Below are positions 36,501-48,960 of a DNA stretch of 64,000 nt, in pieces; within the stretch, counting starts at the first letter, position 1; the number at the start of each line of letters is the position of its first letter. The notes beneath the pieces were generated by a model. It ran no database searches. It saw only the letters and a program-made list of their open reading frames with translations, and was not told the DNA's origin. The position numbers and the translations under genes are program-made. Source of the DNA: Trichoplax adhaerens (taxonomy: Eukaryota; Placozoa; Uniplacotomia; Trichoplacea; Trichoplacidae); contig NW_002060947.1 of assembly GCF_000150275.1 (NCBI RefSeq), positions 6,145,535-6,209,534 of the forward strand. Reading direction: 5' to 3'.

Positions 36501-39500
36501 GATAACTAAAATTACACATTTATTATATAATTATAAAATGAGCTGAATTAGTTAATTCACTATTGCATTACTCCAAATTGGCCTCTTCCCAGTTGCTTTC
36601 CAATTTGTAAGTCATTTCGGTTAATTTCGAAAATATCTTTTCATTAATAGATTAATAAAATATCAATAGATGCACACGCAATTTTGGTGCAGGCAGCTAC
36701 ATGATCCCATTGTAATTATTTTCATCCTTAGATACTTTTAGTAATAATAAATCGATATCATAAATTACTCTAGTATCGGCATACCTCGGCCTAATTCGCT
36801 AATAACGGGGATAAATTCTTCCGTGTAAGGTTTAGAAAGTTTAGTAGTCAAACCTATAGAACAGCAGGATTAAAGAATGGTGAACAATAGTGCACATAAA
36901 ATAGAATACCATACGGTAGTTAAGCCTAAAGAGTAGAATTTATTTTAAAATCTTGACTAAGTGTATTTCTTACCACCGTCATGATGTGTGTAATAATCTA
37001 GAAGATCTTGTAAAGTATGGAAATAAATCTTTTCTGATATATAAAATCTCTCTCTAGCATCTTTTTTTATTTGATAGTTCCAAACTTTTCCTTTATTCCT
37101 AAGAATTCCACACAAAATATCACAAGGTTGCACAGAAATAGATAATGCAAGAAACTAATTAGACATAAAAGGTCATGATACCTTACAGACAAGGCAAAAA
37201 ATCCTCGTGTTTTAGATTTTCTAATCAAATAGAGGCCATTTAATGATAAGTTATTTGGATCCTAGAGAGAAATTGTGTAAATACTATATGTAAAATTTAT
37301 CATAATAAGAGGATTTAGAGATCTATTTCAGAATAGATAGTCTAAGAAATGCTAAATACCGCAAGAAGCAATTCTTCAGCTTGTGTGCGTGAAACATTAG
37401 AATAATACCATCTACAAAAATACGAGAACTTATAGTTAATCTACTCGTTATAAATTAGATTAAAGTTAACATTAGTTGGAATATCTATACGTTTACTAAT
37501 ATTAAAGGTAAAACAATATGCTTTATTATATAAGAGATATCATTAGGAGAGAAAGCGAACAACTATCGTTAACCCAATTAAAAGATTATGTACAAGGAAA
37601 GGACGCATTACGACAGTGCACTCGCTAATTCTAATCTCCAGAGATACATAGAAAGTAGAATTATAAATCAATGAACTTATTGCTGTATCAGAAAATCGAT
37701 TATTTCATCAATTTCATGTATTACAGTTTTATTTGTCAATCAATTTTGTTAGTCAAACTTACTGATCACTTTGGCCCTCTAATTTCTCTAAGTAATTGCT
37801 AGGAATAAATCCTTCAATTCTAACATGAGATATTTTAAAAGAATCAAAAGCAGATTATCATCACAGTATAGAGTATATTAACAAGTACACAATATGCTTT
37901 GATATAAAAATTTTATGCTCATTTTTACTATAGTATCAGAGAAGCAATGGCTAACCCTTGCCGGTTCTTGACTAGCCACCAATTTTCTCTGGAATGATCA
38001 ATAACTTGGACGATTTCCCCCTAATAAAATTTAGTTTATGCAACATTATTCCTAGTTTAATTTAATCTTCATCGCATTCAATGTGTGGCTACATATTATA
38101 ACCGTAAGATTATTTATACACTATCCACGGCGCAGATTGCAGTAAGTATGCGCTAATTCGTCAAATAACAAACCTTATTGACGGACAAATCGCCTTGAAC
38201 CCGAGAAGTAAATGAATATTTAACTTTGCATGGCCCACTCTTTAGCGATTCCATGGATATGGATAACTTCTCATCACTAGAAACAAATAGACTTTGCGAA
38301 ATGCCAAGGATTGCCGAATCAGATGAGACGGAAGCAGTTCGGCCAATCTCATTTGGAGTTGTCTATTACAAAGTTTTTATTATGAATTAAAATTAATTAT
38401 GAATAGATATAACTATACATATTAAGAGTGGCTATTTAACAAGAATGAATTTGTGGGATGAGAGATATCGATTTAATAATGTTGATCGTAAAATTCAGAT
38501 ACCTCGCTCCTTGGATTCCGCAGATCTTTCGTATGCTTTATGATTGGAGCAGCACTAGGCTCCGATACAGCTTAATAAAGTAATAAAGGCTTTCAAAATT
38601 AGAATTTTTTGGTTGATCGATTTAGGCCAAGTAAAGTATGCAATTTTAGATGCAACATTTAGATTTAAGATATCGACATAGCTAATGGATTGTTCTTGCA
38701 AACATCAAATGATAACATTTTTGCTCCATTATCGCCATTTGAATGATGCTTATTTTACTTATAGTTTCAATTAATTTGATTTTACCTTTACATTTGTAAA
38801 AATTGTAGACTTAAAATTTACTAGAGTGATGTCGAATAAGTATATCCAGTCTATCTTAATTTCAATATCGTAGCAAATACATCATACACATCTGTATCAG
38901 TAAGCAGAATTGGCTGATTATTCGAATGCTAACTCATTGATATTCCAATAATGCGGCCGTACCTTTTGAACGAACTGGTATCATTATAATTAAATAGAGT
39001 AAGAAAGACTTTTAAAATCTGAATTTTTTGTTGGACAGATTTGCGTTAAGTAAAGTATGCAATTTAGATGGTAAGAATAAAGTACCGATATACAAAATAT
39101 ACAACTTTAAATTATATAACGCTATCGTTCTGAGTAACATTATGTATTCGTTCCATAGTACCTCGAGCTTTCACCACGTTTCGACGAAGGATTTCCCCCA
39201 AAAATGTAAATTTGCATCCTTCAATATTTTTATCTGATTTGCCACAACACGTCCACTTATTATTTGAATAAGCACCACTATGATAGAATGGAATTAATTT
39301 CCCTTTGCCTTGACAAACTATAAAGCAGAGAAATAGAAAGCGATTTCTTTTGAGGAGTTTATTAAAATTCTTTAAGAATTAATATGTGGTTTAATAGTAA
39401 CAAATGAATGACAAAATTTAATAACTTAAAATCTTCTTACACAATAATCGGTAAACCCACTTATATATTCCGTTCATACCTGTTTGTAAAGTAGTAATCC

Positions 39501-42500
39501 ATTTCATTTGCTGATCTGAGCTCTTGGCAACGACATATAATTTCCAGTCGCTTCCATCTTCATCATAGATAATCTGCAATAGGATCAATTCGAATTCAAA
39601 TAATGGTAACATTAAATTAGCCTGATATTGCCTATTTCAAATGACTGAAAGCAATTTAACCTGGAAGACAAATTTCTGTGAGAAAGCTTGTGCATCCAAT
39701 GATTCAATTACTCTAATATTTGTCAGCTCTATCGATCCTTTTAACTTGCCCAGTTTCTATAATGAAAAAGATTTATTGTGATGAAAGACCGTTAATGCTT
39801 AAAATTGATAAACATGCATAATAATTATGTATTCGATGGTGAGGGATCGATTTTGGGCAGTTGTATGAAGGTCTATCTAGTTGTCTATAGATATTCATTT
39901 CTATAACAATTGCGATACTTTTAAGCTAGTTTTCATGTGTCTTTTAACAGAAACATTGATTCCAATCGTCGATTGGGAAGGCCATTCAACGATTAGTATT
40001 GGTAAGAGGGTGGAAGGCAGATACACTTGTGCATTTTAGAACGGCCATGTCTCAGGATTATGACTGGTAGATGCAGGATAAAAGGAATTGTATTAAGGCC
40101 CTCTAATCAGTTGAGATTTATTCAAAATTTTGAATAGCAAACGTATCAAACGACTTATTAGCAGCTCTCTGTAGTCATGAAAGAATAATTCTAGTCGTCT
40201 AGGCAGCTTTAATCAATCGATAACATTACAGTTGCCTAGCTAGACAGAGAGATCATTAATTGTTTCAAATTATCGTCTACTGAAAAATCTATAAGTCAAC
40301 ATATAAAGCTATAATAAAATTCAAATCCAATGAAAGGCAAGCAAGTATTAATAACCTTCATTAAAATTTATTATTAGAAACTAACGAAGCTAAATGCAAG
40401 TTCTTTTTGCGGTATTTGGAACCGTAGTAATAGCTTCCATTATAATTTATTATTAGAAAACTAACGAAGCTAAATGCAAAGCTCTTTTTACGGTATTTGA
40501 AATCATCTATTTTGCCAGGTTGATAGAAAATATTTGCATTAAAAACTAAAGAAGCTAAATGGAAAGCTCTCCGTACGATATTTGGACACTGTAAGCTGGC
40601 CATTTATATTTGCTAGGTGGCGAGAAAAACAAAATATTCTCGTTGCGAACTCTATATTATCGAAGCTAAATACAAAGCTCTCCGACCGATATTTCGACAC
40701 TGCAAGCTTACCGCCTATATACCAGGTGGCTAGAAAAAATGAAATATTGTCATTATAAACAATCGAAGCTAAATGCAAAGCTCTCTGTGCGATATTTGGA
40801 CACTGTAAGCCTGCCATCTATGTTACCAGCTGATCAGAAAAAAGAAACATTCTTATTGCGAAACTAACAAAACTAAATACAAAGCTCTTCATGTGGCATT
40901 TGGATACTGTAGGCCTACCATCGATGTTGTCAGGTGGCCAAAATAATATTCTTATTATAAAACTAACATAGCTCAAGGCAAAGCGCTCTATGTAGTATTT
41001 GGACACTCTAAGCCAACCATTGATGTTGTCTGGTAGCTAAAAAAATACTCTCATTGCAAAACTAACGAAGCGAAATGCAAAACTCTCTGTGTTCGGTATT
41101 TGGATACCGTAAGCCTACCATCTATGTGGCCAGGTGGCTAGAAAAATGAAATATTCTCATTGTAAACTATCAGAGCTAAATGTAAAGCTCTCTATGCGAT
41201 ATTTAGACATGGTAATCCTACTTATAGTCTATGTTATCAAGTGGTTAGTCACGACAATTCTTCGTCATGCAGTAGTTTAGAATGACGAAGGAATGGCTAA
41301 GAACTTGTGTTCTACCTTAATCTCTCTATCATCGTTTTATAGCGCGGTAGAACTAGATGGGTATAGCTCCATCATTGGCATTCATAGGTAAGGAAGACAG
41401 CAAGAAATGAATTGTAAAATCGAATAGAATAAAACGAAACAATAGCTCTGATCGCAACCATAGAAAGAAAGCAAATTGAATATATATCAAAGGGAAGAAA
41501 CAGACCCAATGACATTACTATGATATGTCTATCTTATTCAATAAGCATAAACAGATTAACTAATTACCCTCAAGCACTGCTTGATTTTTAAACCAAACTA
41601 TTACAACGCCTAGTTAGACATCGATTGTTGTCTTGCCATTACTATTGTTATCTATTAACAAGTAAAGACATTGACTTTATTGATGATCCTCTTGTTATTT
41701 TTGTTGAAAGCATTGGAACTTATTGATGATGAACAAATCACAAAAACTTAATCCTATTCTATAGGGAAGGGTAAACTGTATAGCATGGAAGGATAGGCGA
41801 ATTCAATATTCTTGACGAGCCAAGTAAACTACATCTGTTATAAGTCGAATATTATTCTATCTATTATTCAATAAGAAATGAAAAGTAAACTTTTTCACAT
41901 GTCAACCATAATCAGATTCAAGAGCAACAAATGATACATTGATATTCAAGGGATAATTTATCATCGTATTTGAAAAGTAAACTTTTTTGACAGGTTATCC
42001 ATGGTCGAGTTCAAGAGCCACAAATGATACATCGATATTGAAGGGATAATTTGATATTATTTGAAAAGTGAACTTTTTACGTGTTATCCATCGTTAACTT
42101 CAAGAGTATTGTAATAAAATGATACGTCGATATTCGAGGAGTAATTTTGAAAAGTAAACTTTTTCACATGTTATCTATAATCGGGTTCAAGAGTACCGTA
42201 ATAAAGGATATATCTATAGTCAAGGGGTTATTTTGAAAAGTAAACCTTTCACATCTTATCCATGATCGGGTTCAAGAGTAATACAATGATACATCGATAT
42301 TCAAGGAATAATCTTAAAATAGCAAACTAATATTTTATATGTTATCCATAATCGGATTCAAGAGTAACAAGTAAAAATAGCGATATTCAAGGCGTAGTCT
42401 TGAACTTTTTACATGTTATTCATACTCGGGTTGAAGAGTAACCAATGATACACTGATATTCAAGGAATAGTTTGATATCGTATTCCAAAAGTCAATTTAA

Positions 42501-44612
42501 TGTTACACTTTACATAATCGGATTCAAAAGTAGCCCATGATACATCGATGTTCAAGGGATCATTGGGATTACTAAGAAATAGACTTGATATATTTTAGCG
42601 GCAGAATTACACTTCAGCTCCAATAAAAGCAAAGCAAAGGCGTTTGATATGACTGAAGAAAAGCTACATCATAATCTGATGACACATTTCAACACCATAA
42701 TAAAGGTTTTCTAATTGTATTGGGTTTGTAAATGGTCATATTTTCGACAGTGAGTAATAACAATTGGAATGTATTTCTTTCTTCAGTAGCATCTTTAAAC
42801 AGTTATTTATTTCTGCAATAACAACTTTGCAATAAATTAATATACGATGAAATTACTAATAGCTACTTTTTAACGAATAGGCAATCACAAACACCGCTCA
42901 ACTAAAACTGTCTTAACAGACATTTATGATTTAGTTACCTTGCTAATGAGTGATAGATTATCGTGTTTATTACTAAACTTGAGAATTCATTACTATTCAT
43001 TGGATTCAATTTCAATGTTTAATTTAGCATCAGTCAAGGCTAAGTCTACAGTCCTCCTGTTGTGTATATTTCAGTTCTCTATAACTATAATTAGCGAATT
43101 ACCATAGATTCCATGTATCGTAACTCGATGATTCCTTAAAAAGCAAACCTTTGAAGAAAAAGTGTTTAAGGTTATATTTAGCGTCATTTTATACTGTATA
43201 AAGCGTAATGTCGGGTTGAATACTGTCGCTGAGAAATCCCTTCAATAGATCATAAGAAATAGAACTAAATGGATTAGCATTGCTTAATCACCTCAGACAC
43301 TAATTAAATATCGGTCTTTGTTGCGACATGTTAGACAGCTTTATTATCACGATGATCACGTTATGGCTGCTACTTTACCCTCTAGCCGATTAGTTAGTAG
43401 AGGTAGATGATAAGATCAAGTATTAAATGATTTATTTTGTACTTAAGAGGTACGGATATTAGATAAAATAATTATTTATTATCAAGACATCAATCATCTA
43501 TCAATTTTAGAGAAAAGATAGAGTAGTCATAGAATGAGCCGGATGGATTCATATAGTGAGCCGTTAAATTGAGCCGATTCGTTAATGCCACTTGATGAGA
43601 AGATTGGGTAACACATGATCTATTTTGTACTTATAAGGCAGGGATACGAAATAAAAACAATTATCGAGACATCAATTCTCTATCGATATAGGAGAAAAGA
43701 TAGGGTGGTCACGTAACGAACCAGAGGGATTCATCGTGTAAGCTTTACTCAAAATTAAGCCAATGCGTTAATGCCACTTAACGCGAAGATCAAACATCCA
43801 ATGATTTAATTTATAATTAAAAAGCAGAGATATGAAGTAAAATAATTGTCAAGACATTAATCCTCTATTGATATTGGGAAAGCGATAGAGTAGTTATGTA
43901 ACGAATCAGAGGCATTCATCGTGCAAACCTTACTGTATATTAAACCAAATCGTTAGTGCCACTTGGAGAGAAGATCAAGTGATAAAATGATTTAATCTGT
44001 TAGCAGGGATATGAAACAAAACAGTTATCAAGGCATTAATCCTCAATCGATATTAGAGAAAAAACACAGTGGCTAAGAAACGAAGCAGAGAAATTTGTAC
44101 TATAAGCCTTAAATTAAATGCTTGATGTTACTATGATGAAGGATAATTGTTCCCATGCCCTTATACAGCGTTAAATTCTATCGTTGAAAGATTTCTACCT
44201 CTTAAGTTATTCATTAGGAAAGCAGAAAAATGAGTGTAGGTGTAACTATTGAACTAGAGTTAAATTTGGGAGTAATTAATGCAACTATTACAACAGTTGA
44301 TAAAATTTCAATTTTAAAAAAATAACAGTAGTCTGTCTACCTTACGCATATGTGTCACATACCAACTTAACATTGTGGATAATCAATAAAGTCATTCGAG
44401 TTGGCATGCGATTGCATGAATCAAATCAAAAGTGTCAATCTTACCTCCAAGTTGCCTTCGTAATAATATAATTTGGATTGAGTTAAAATGAATAGTCTCT
44501 CTTTAAAATTGCTACCGATAATGGAAGCAAGAACACCCTTGTCTTGAGAACGTTTTGACATCACATCAATTAATAGGATCGTTTCGCCATCATGGCGTTC
44601 TTCGTCTGCCAT
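33527..44612 (-). CDS. TEC: Tec-family non-receptor tyrosine kinase
   Basis: Membrane-recruited tyrosine kinase of the BTK/TEC/ITK type, 689 residues. Exons on the minus strand: 44445-44612, 39661-39756, 39480-39573, 39162-39317, 38503-38570, 38174-38362, 37956-38020, 37763-37819, 37360-37411, 37182-37261, 36974-37098, 36785-36853, 36572-36636, 35798-35904, 35587-35675, 34626-34774, 34413-34483, 34193-34314, 33961-34037, 33762-33842 and 33527-33616. A PH domain fills 1-119 and keeps KRSQ and NFKERLFIL, including the Arg used for phosphoinositide binding in BTK. The BTK zinc motif is complete: H132, C143, C144 and C154, with exact H-x10-CC-x9-C spacing. SH3 is about 239-292. SH2 is about 299-385 with YLIRKS. 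The kinase has LGRGQFG (422-428), K444, HRD (540-542), DFG (562-564) and loop tyrosines 574/575. The proline-rich motif usual before SH3 is not apparent. It probably represents the undivided ancestor of the vertebrate paralogues. Confidence 0.95.
35081..35515. repeat. Intronic two-copy repeat, about 231 bp unit
   Basis: AGTAACTTCGCATTAAAATG (near 35080) recurs near 35311. CGAGATTAAGATGAACCTTA and ATAGCATCATACTA follow in both copies. It lies in the Tec-kinase intron between exons 35587-35675 and 34626-34774. Confidence 0.85.
38571..39095. repeat. Intronic duplication beside an exon
   Basis: The sequence at about 38571-38690, just 5' of the Tec-kinase exon 38503-38570, recurs in diverged form at about 38985-39095. 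Both contain RAATTTTTTGKTTG and AAGTAAAGTATGCAATTT-like text. The second copy adjoins a possible 12 nt microexon at 38963-38974, minus strand, flanked by CAG and GTACGG. If used, it would add four residues in frame. Confidence 0.6.
40360..41235. repeat. Intron 1 minisatellite A, about 82-105 bp unit
   Basis: GCTAAATGCAAAGCTCTC-like text recurs about nine times near 40388, 40469, 40552, 40665, 40763, 40867, 40972, 41069 and 41171. Each is followed by GATATTTGGACACTGTAAGC and a CCAGGTGGCTAGAAAAA block. Minus-strand open frames through it are repeat shadows. Confidence 0.9.
41870..42560. repeat. Intron 1 minisatellite B, about 80-95 bp unit
   Basis: About eight copies of TTGAAAAGTAAACTTTTT, then ACATGTTATCCATAATCGG, TTCAAGAGTA and ATGATACATCGATATTCAAG. 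Copies start near 41875, 41968, 42060, 42147, 42232, 42312, 42403 and 42487. Unrelated to array A. Confidence 0.9.
42561..43440. other. Intron 1 of the Tec kinase, unique part
   Basis: Non-repetitive AT-rich intron sequence between arrays B and C. No exon-like segment was recognised. Confidence 0.5.
43440..44095. repeat. Intron 1 minisatellite C, about 175-190 bp unit
   Basis: Four copies. AAATAATTATCAAGACATCA-like text and a following GAGAAAAGATAGAGTAGTCA block recur near 43460, 43650, 43830 and 44005. AACGAATCAGAG and GTTAATGCCACTTGA-type stretches recur in register. Unrelated to arrays A and B. Confidence 0.85.
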
Positions 44613-45380
44613 GGTAATTTAAAAGATTGACGATCCAATTGAATTAATCCTATCTGTTATTTTAGTGTAATTTAGGTTTTTCTACTTTTTGTTATGATCG
44701 CGGGAGTTTGATACGATAAGCCTAGAAAAGGCCTAGCAACGATTATAACCGATTAATAGTGTAATAACCTTCCATCCCTCCAAGATGATACCACATTGAC
44801 ATAAGTTAATCCTTTGATCAGAATGTATTTCTATTTTTCACTTTGTATTGATCTCATGAGAAAATCAATCAACAGGTTGATTGAAAAGACTTTCAATTCT
44901 TGATAGAAAGATAATGTGAAATAGCGCAAAAGACTAGAGAACCAAAAGAGTTGAATTTAGGTCAAGGCTTGTATTCCATAAAGTGGAGGATAATCACAAT
45001 GAATATTGGTCATAGCAAAATGGATAGTGTCATTAGCGATAGAAAAGCTAGCTATTAAATGATGGAAAAGTACAACCCTTGTTGTTTTATAGAATCGAGG
45101 TGATGACTGAATTTGAATAGCTAATTACATCAAAGATGCGCAACATGAATACATTATACAGGATTGAAGAATTAGAATAGACACCGGTATTATTTATAAT
45201 GATCCTGATCAGTGACAGACTGACAGAATATGCAAACTATTAATAGAATTTTTATTGCTGTTGGTCCATGCAATGCAAAGAGTAAACTAATTTGATGTTG
45301 AGGTAAATTCTATTCGAGTAGAGCTAGGTGGCAATCGATACATAAAATGACATCCATAGCTGTTGGATACTGTTATTCTC
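44613..45380. other. Upstream region of the Tec kinase
   Basis: Non-coding DNA 5' of the minus-strand Tec-kinase start codon. The promoter is expected here. No defined element was identified. Confidence 0.4.
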
Positions 45381-46840
45381 ATCATGATGAAGGAAATCGA
45401 TCCAGGATTTGGACAAATTTACCGTAGAAGAAATCGTACTGTTATAGGTGTTATGATATTGTAAAGTAAAACTACTGCAATTAGCTGAAATCACTACAGA
45501 TATGATCATATTTAGAAGATGTTATGTAATAATATCTTAATACTACTGTATATCGTAGATCATTGATTATGATATTGTAGATCACATTTATAAACTACTT
45601 GATAATTACCGGACATGTTATGTATATATAGACATATTACCATAATATATATTCTCTTATCATATATACTAATGCTATTTTATATACACATATGTACTAA
45701 CGATATTTTGCTCGCGTAAGTTACACATATATAGAGATTCTGACCTCCTAACTCTTTAGGTAGTCCTTATCTTTCTTATACCTTATGCATTATATTAACA
45801 ACATTGTTAATTGGTGACTATTTTCAATAAACTACCTTGTATCTCCCTACTTCTCTTCTACCTTGACTTACTCTTACAATAACTTAACAACATGCTGTAC
45901 TATTACAATAGGATGCTAAATAGAGCAGAATGTAGGCATTGCCATAACGATATTATCATCAAGGACAGAATGCTTTACTTTGTTGCAAATGGTGTCCGAT
46001 TGGATAGACAACCCGAGCATTGTAGATTGCGATGTTGATATATTGTTCTTATTACTATTCTGTTGGCGTGCTCTATTTCTCATCTGTGATCAAGGAAACC
46101 GATCAAGGACTTGTACAAGTTCACTGGAGAGGAAATCATACTGTAATAGGATGAAAAATAGAGCAGGTATCATCAAGAATAGAAAGCTCTGCTTCGTAGC
46201 AAATTAAGTCCGATTGGAAAGACAACCAAACATTCTAGAACAGTCGTATAATATCATTATTATTATCCTATTAGCGCACTCCGTTTCTCATCTATGATCA
46301 AGGAAACCGATCAAGGACTTGTACAAGTTTATCAGAGAAGAAATTATACTGTAATAGAATATAAAATAGAGTAAAGGCATTGCCATAACCATGTTATCAA
46401 GATTACCATGCTCTGCTTTGTAGCTAATGGTGTCTGATTGAAAGGACAACCCGAGTATTCTAGATAAAATAGAGTAAGGCATTGCCATAACCATACTATT
46501 ATCAAGATCTCAATGCTTTGTAGCAAATTATATCTGATTGGATAGACAATTCGAGCTTTCTAGATTGATTACAAAAATCCTTCAGTATTATTATTATTGC
46601 ATGTTTCGTTGGATATTATTATTCTTATTATGATCAAGGGAAGCGATCAAGGACTTGAACAAGTTTACTGCAGAAGGAATCATACTGTAATAGGATACAA
46701 AATAGATTAGAATGCAGGCACTACCATAATTATGTCACCATCAAGAATAAAATACTCTACTTTGTAGCAAATTGTGTCCGATTGAATAGACAACTCGAAC
46801 TTTCTAGATGGCAACAGTTATATAATGTTATTATTGCTGT
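45380..46840. repeat. Large degenerate tandem array
   Basis: GATCAAGGAAACCGATCAAG followed by GACTTGTACAAGTT recurs near 46086, 46295 and 46632, with a more diverged copy near 45386. Between these, GGCATTGCCATAACCAT-like and TAGCAAATTGTGTCCGATTG blocks also recur. Units of roughly 210-340 bp are incomplete and rearranged. Several open frames in the array are shadows. Confidence 0.75.
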
Positions 46841-47739
46841 CCTATTGAGTGTACGTAGTAACAGCTGTCGACACGAGAAATCACCAACAAAGTAGGAAAG
46901 AAGGACTTTTGCTCATAATTGAGACTAACTTGTTGCCCCAACTAGGACAGTTTAATGCGCTAGTTACCCCATCAATAGGAATAACTTAGATATGAATCAT
47001 TTTCTTGTTTACTTTGTGTAGTCACATGGAGCTAGCACTTTCCGCCCTGTAAATTCACTCCTCCGATGACATCTATGCCATAGTATTGATTACTATCCAC
47101 TATGTCAATAAAACTACAAAGATGAAATGATGTCATTCGAGGTTAATTATAAATTCTAATATTCAAGTTTTTCAGCTTGGAATGATCCCATTGTCTATCC
47201 TAGAATTGGTACGCCACTGATTTATCTTACCATATTCCATCGGATCCTTGTACCGTAGATCAGTGATAACTGATCTTTATGGATTAATGTTGCATGATAT
47301 TATTACTAGAATCAACATGCTTGATGTCTCACAAAGAAAGTTAGACACTTAGTAATTGGATTGACCTAAAATCTAACCGAGCTAACGTTAATGATCATTT
47401 TGTTGAGTTTGTTCATAAGCTGATGTAATTCCATCTGACAATAATTTTAAAGTCGGCATGCTTTGTGATTAACTTCAACATGACAGGATAAATTACTATG
47501 TTAGTGGTTTAAGTGGCTAGCATAATTGTATCCAACAGCAAGTTTTATTAACAAATATCCGTTTCTAGAAAGAATTTAATTTAACGGACAAGTATCGCTG
47601 TCTTCAGGTTATTTACGATGAAAGTATTCTTCTACTTGCTAGCAAAATCGTGAACGCAGAGAATACTTGGCACTACTTAGTAAATTGGTTTGATGGTTGA
47701 TCCCAAAATTACAGTATCGCACAACGAGATATTTTATCC
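46841..47739. other. Intergenic, nothing recognised
   Basis: No gene, RNA or repeat could be supported in this stretch. Confidence 0.45.
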
Positions 47740-48960
47740 TTAAAACTCCAATTTTGACGTCGAAAAATTGTAAATATAACAGAGCGACAACAGATCTAAA
47801 ATGATATCACAAAAATCCACTTTTAATAATTGTTTCGTGGGCAAGCGATCATATATGCTATTTGAATATTCATTACCTAGAGCATCGGTTAATGTTATCT
47901 TAACCGGATGATATTCTAATACTTGACAGCAGCTTTCACGAATAAATAAACATTTTTTGAGATTGAGCAGCAATTCATTTCGCTTTTGCAGTAATCAATT
48001 AGCTAGAGCATGGCTCTAACAAACTAGATTAGTTTTATTTATAGATAATCAGTTATGTGAAATATCAGTTTTGAATCCGTTGGTTAGCCAAGACATAGAT
48101 TTCACTGTGCTTAATAAAGTTTCCGTTGGCATCAATCGTTTACTAGTATACTAATCAGAATAGAATCGTATAAATGCGGCCAATACCTCTTCGCTGCTAG
48201 TTCGAATCATGATACAGTATATTGGTAACAAATACTTTTATTAATAATGGTATCTTATCAAGTAGAGAGCTTCCATCCTTTGAAGAATTTTCTTCAGTAA
48301 CATTTAACAATATCTTATACAAGTGTTACATGGGAAATAATGGCTTCTTGCTAAAAAACGAATCGTTAGCATCAATTGATTAGCCAAAATAGAAATTTAC
48401 CACACCCAAATAATGGCTTTTTTATCAAATTAGTAAACGTCAAATTCCTGTAGGTCAATTACAAATAGGCTAAGATATAAACCTTTTTGATTAATTGACC
48501 TGTGAATATCCACATTTACTGGTCAATATTGCTATAAAAACTTCTTTCAGAATAGTCTAGTTTGATGTTGTTGTCATTGATAAATTTGGCCAAAGCATCA
48601 TTGAAAACGATCTTATACACTAAAAATTGTTAGTGTCAAGTTTCAGTTTTTTTAAAGAAATCTAATTTATAAAAATCACCATGATCGATTTCTTGATTAG
48701 CATGGATTAAGCTAGGATCAAAGCCAAATATCGAATGACACTAACTGGAGAAAAGGATGCTTTACTAGTATTGAAAAAATATATAATCAAATATGGCTTA
48801 GTTTGTAGGTGTTGAAGACCTGAAGATGATGTGATAGAGTTGGCAACTATGTTACTTGATTACAGTCTATCACATTTAGCAATCTCATAAAAATGATCAT
48901 GTAATATTCTACTGTCTAAATAAAGGTTAATGTCAGCTTTATTAATGATATTAGCAAGGA
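47740..48960 (-). pseudogene. Possible decayed gene with repeated segments
   Basis: On the minus strand, four separate open stretches of about 30-70 codons look distantly alike by eye. They contain VKITLTDALGNEYSNSIYDR (about 47830-47890), a segment with VTEENSSKDGSSLLDKIPLL (about 48250-48310), a segment with YKIVFNDALAKFINDNNIK (about 48555-48615), and one with LANIINKADINLYLDSRI (about 48905-48960). Stops separate them and only some have plausible splice borders. I recognise no family. It could be a degenerate multi-exon gene with a repeated domain, or coincidence. Confidence 0.25.

Noticed and set aside
40361-41006. Three overlapping minus-strand ORFs with [11 protein letters not shown]-like repeats
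   Set aside because: They follow the minisatellite period in intron 1. There is no start context or splice signal, so they are shadows of a repeat unit that happens to lack stops.
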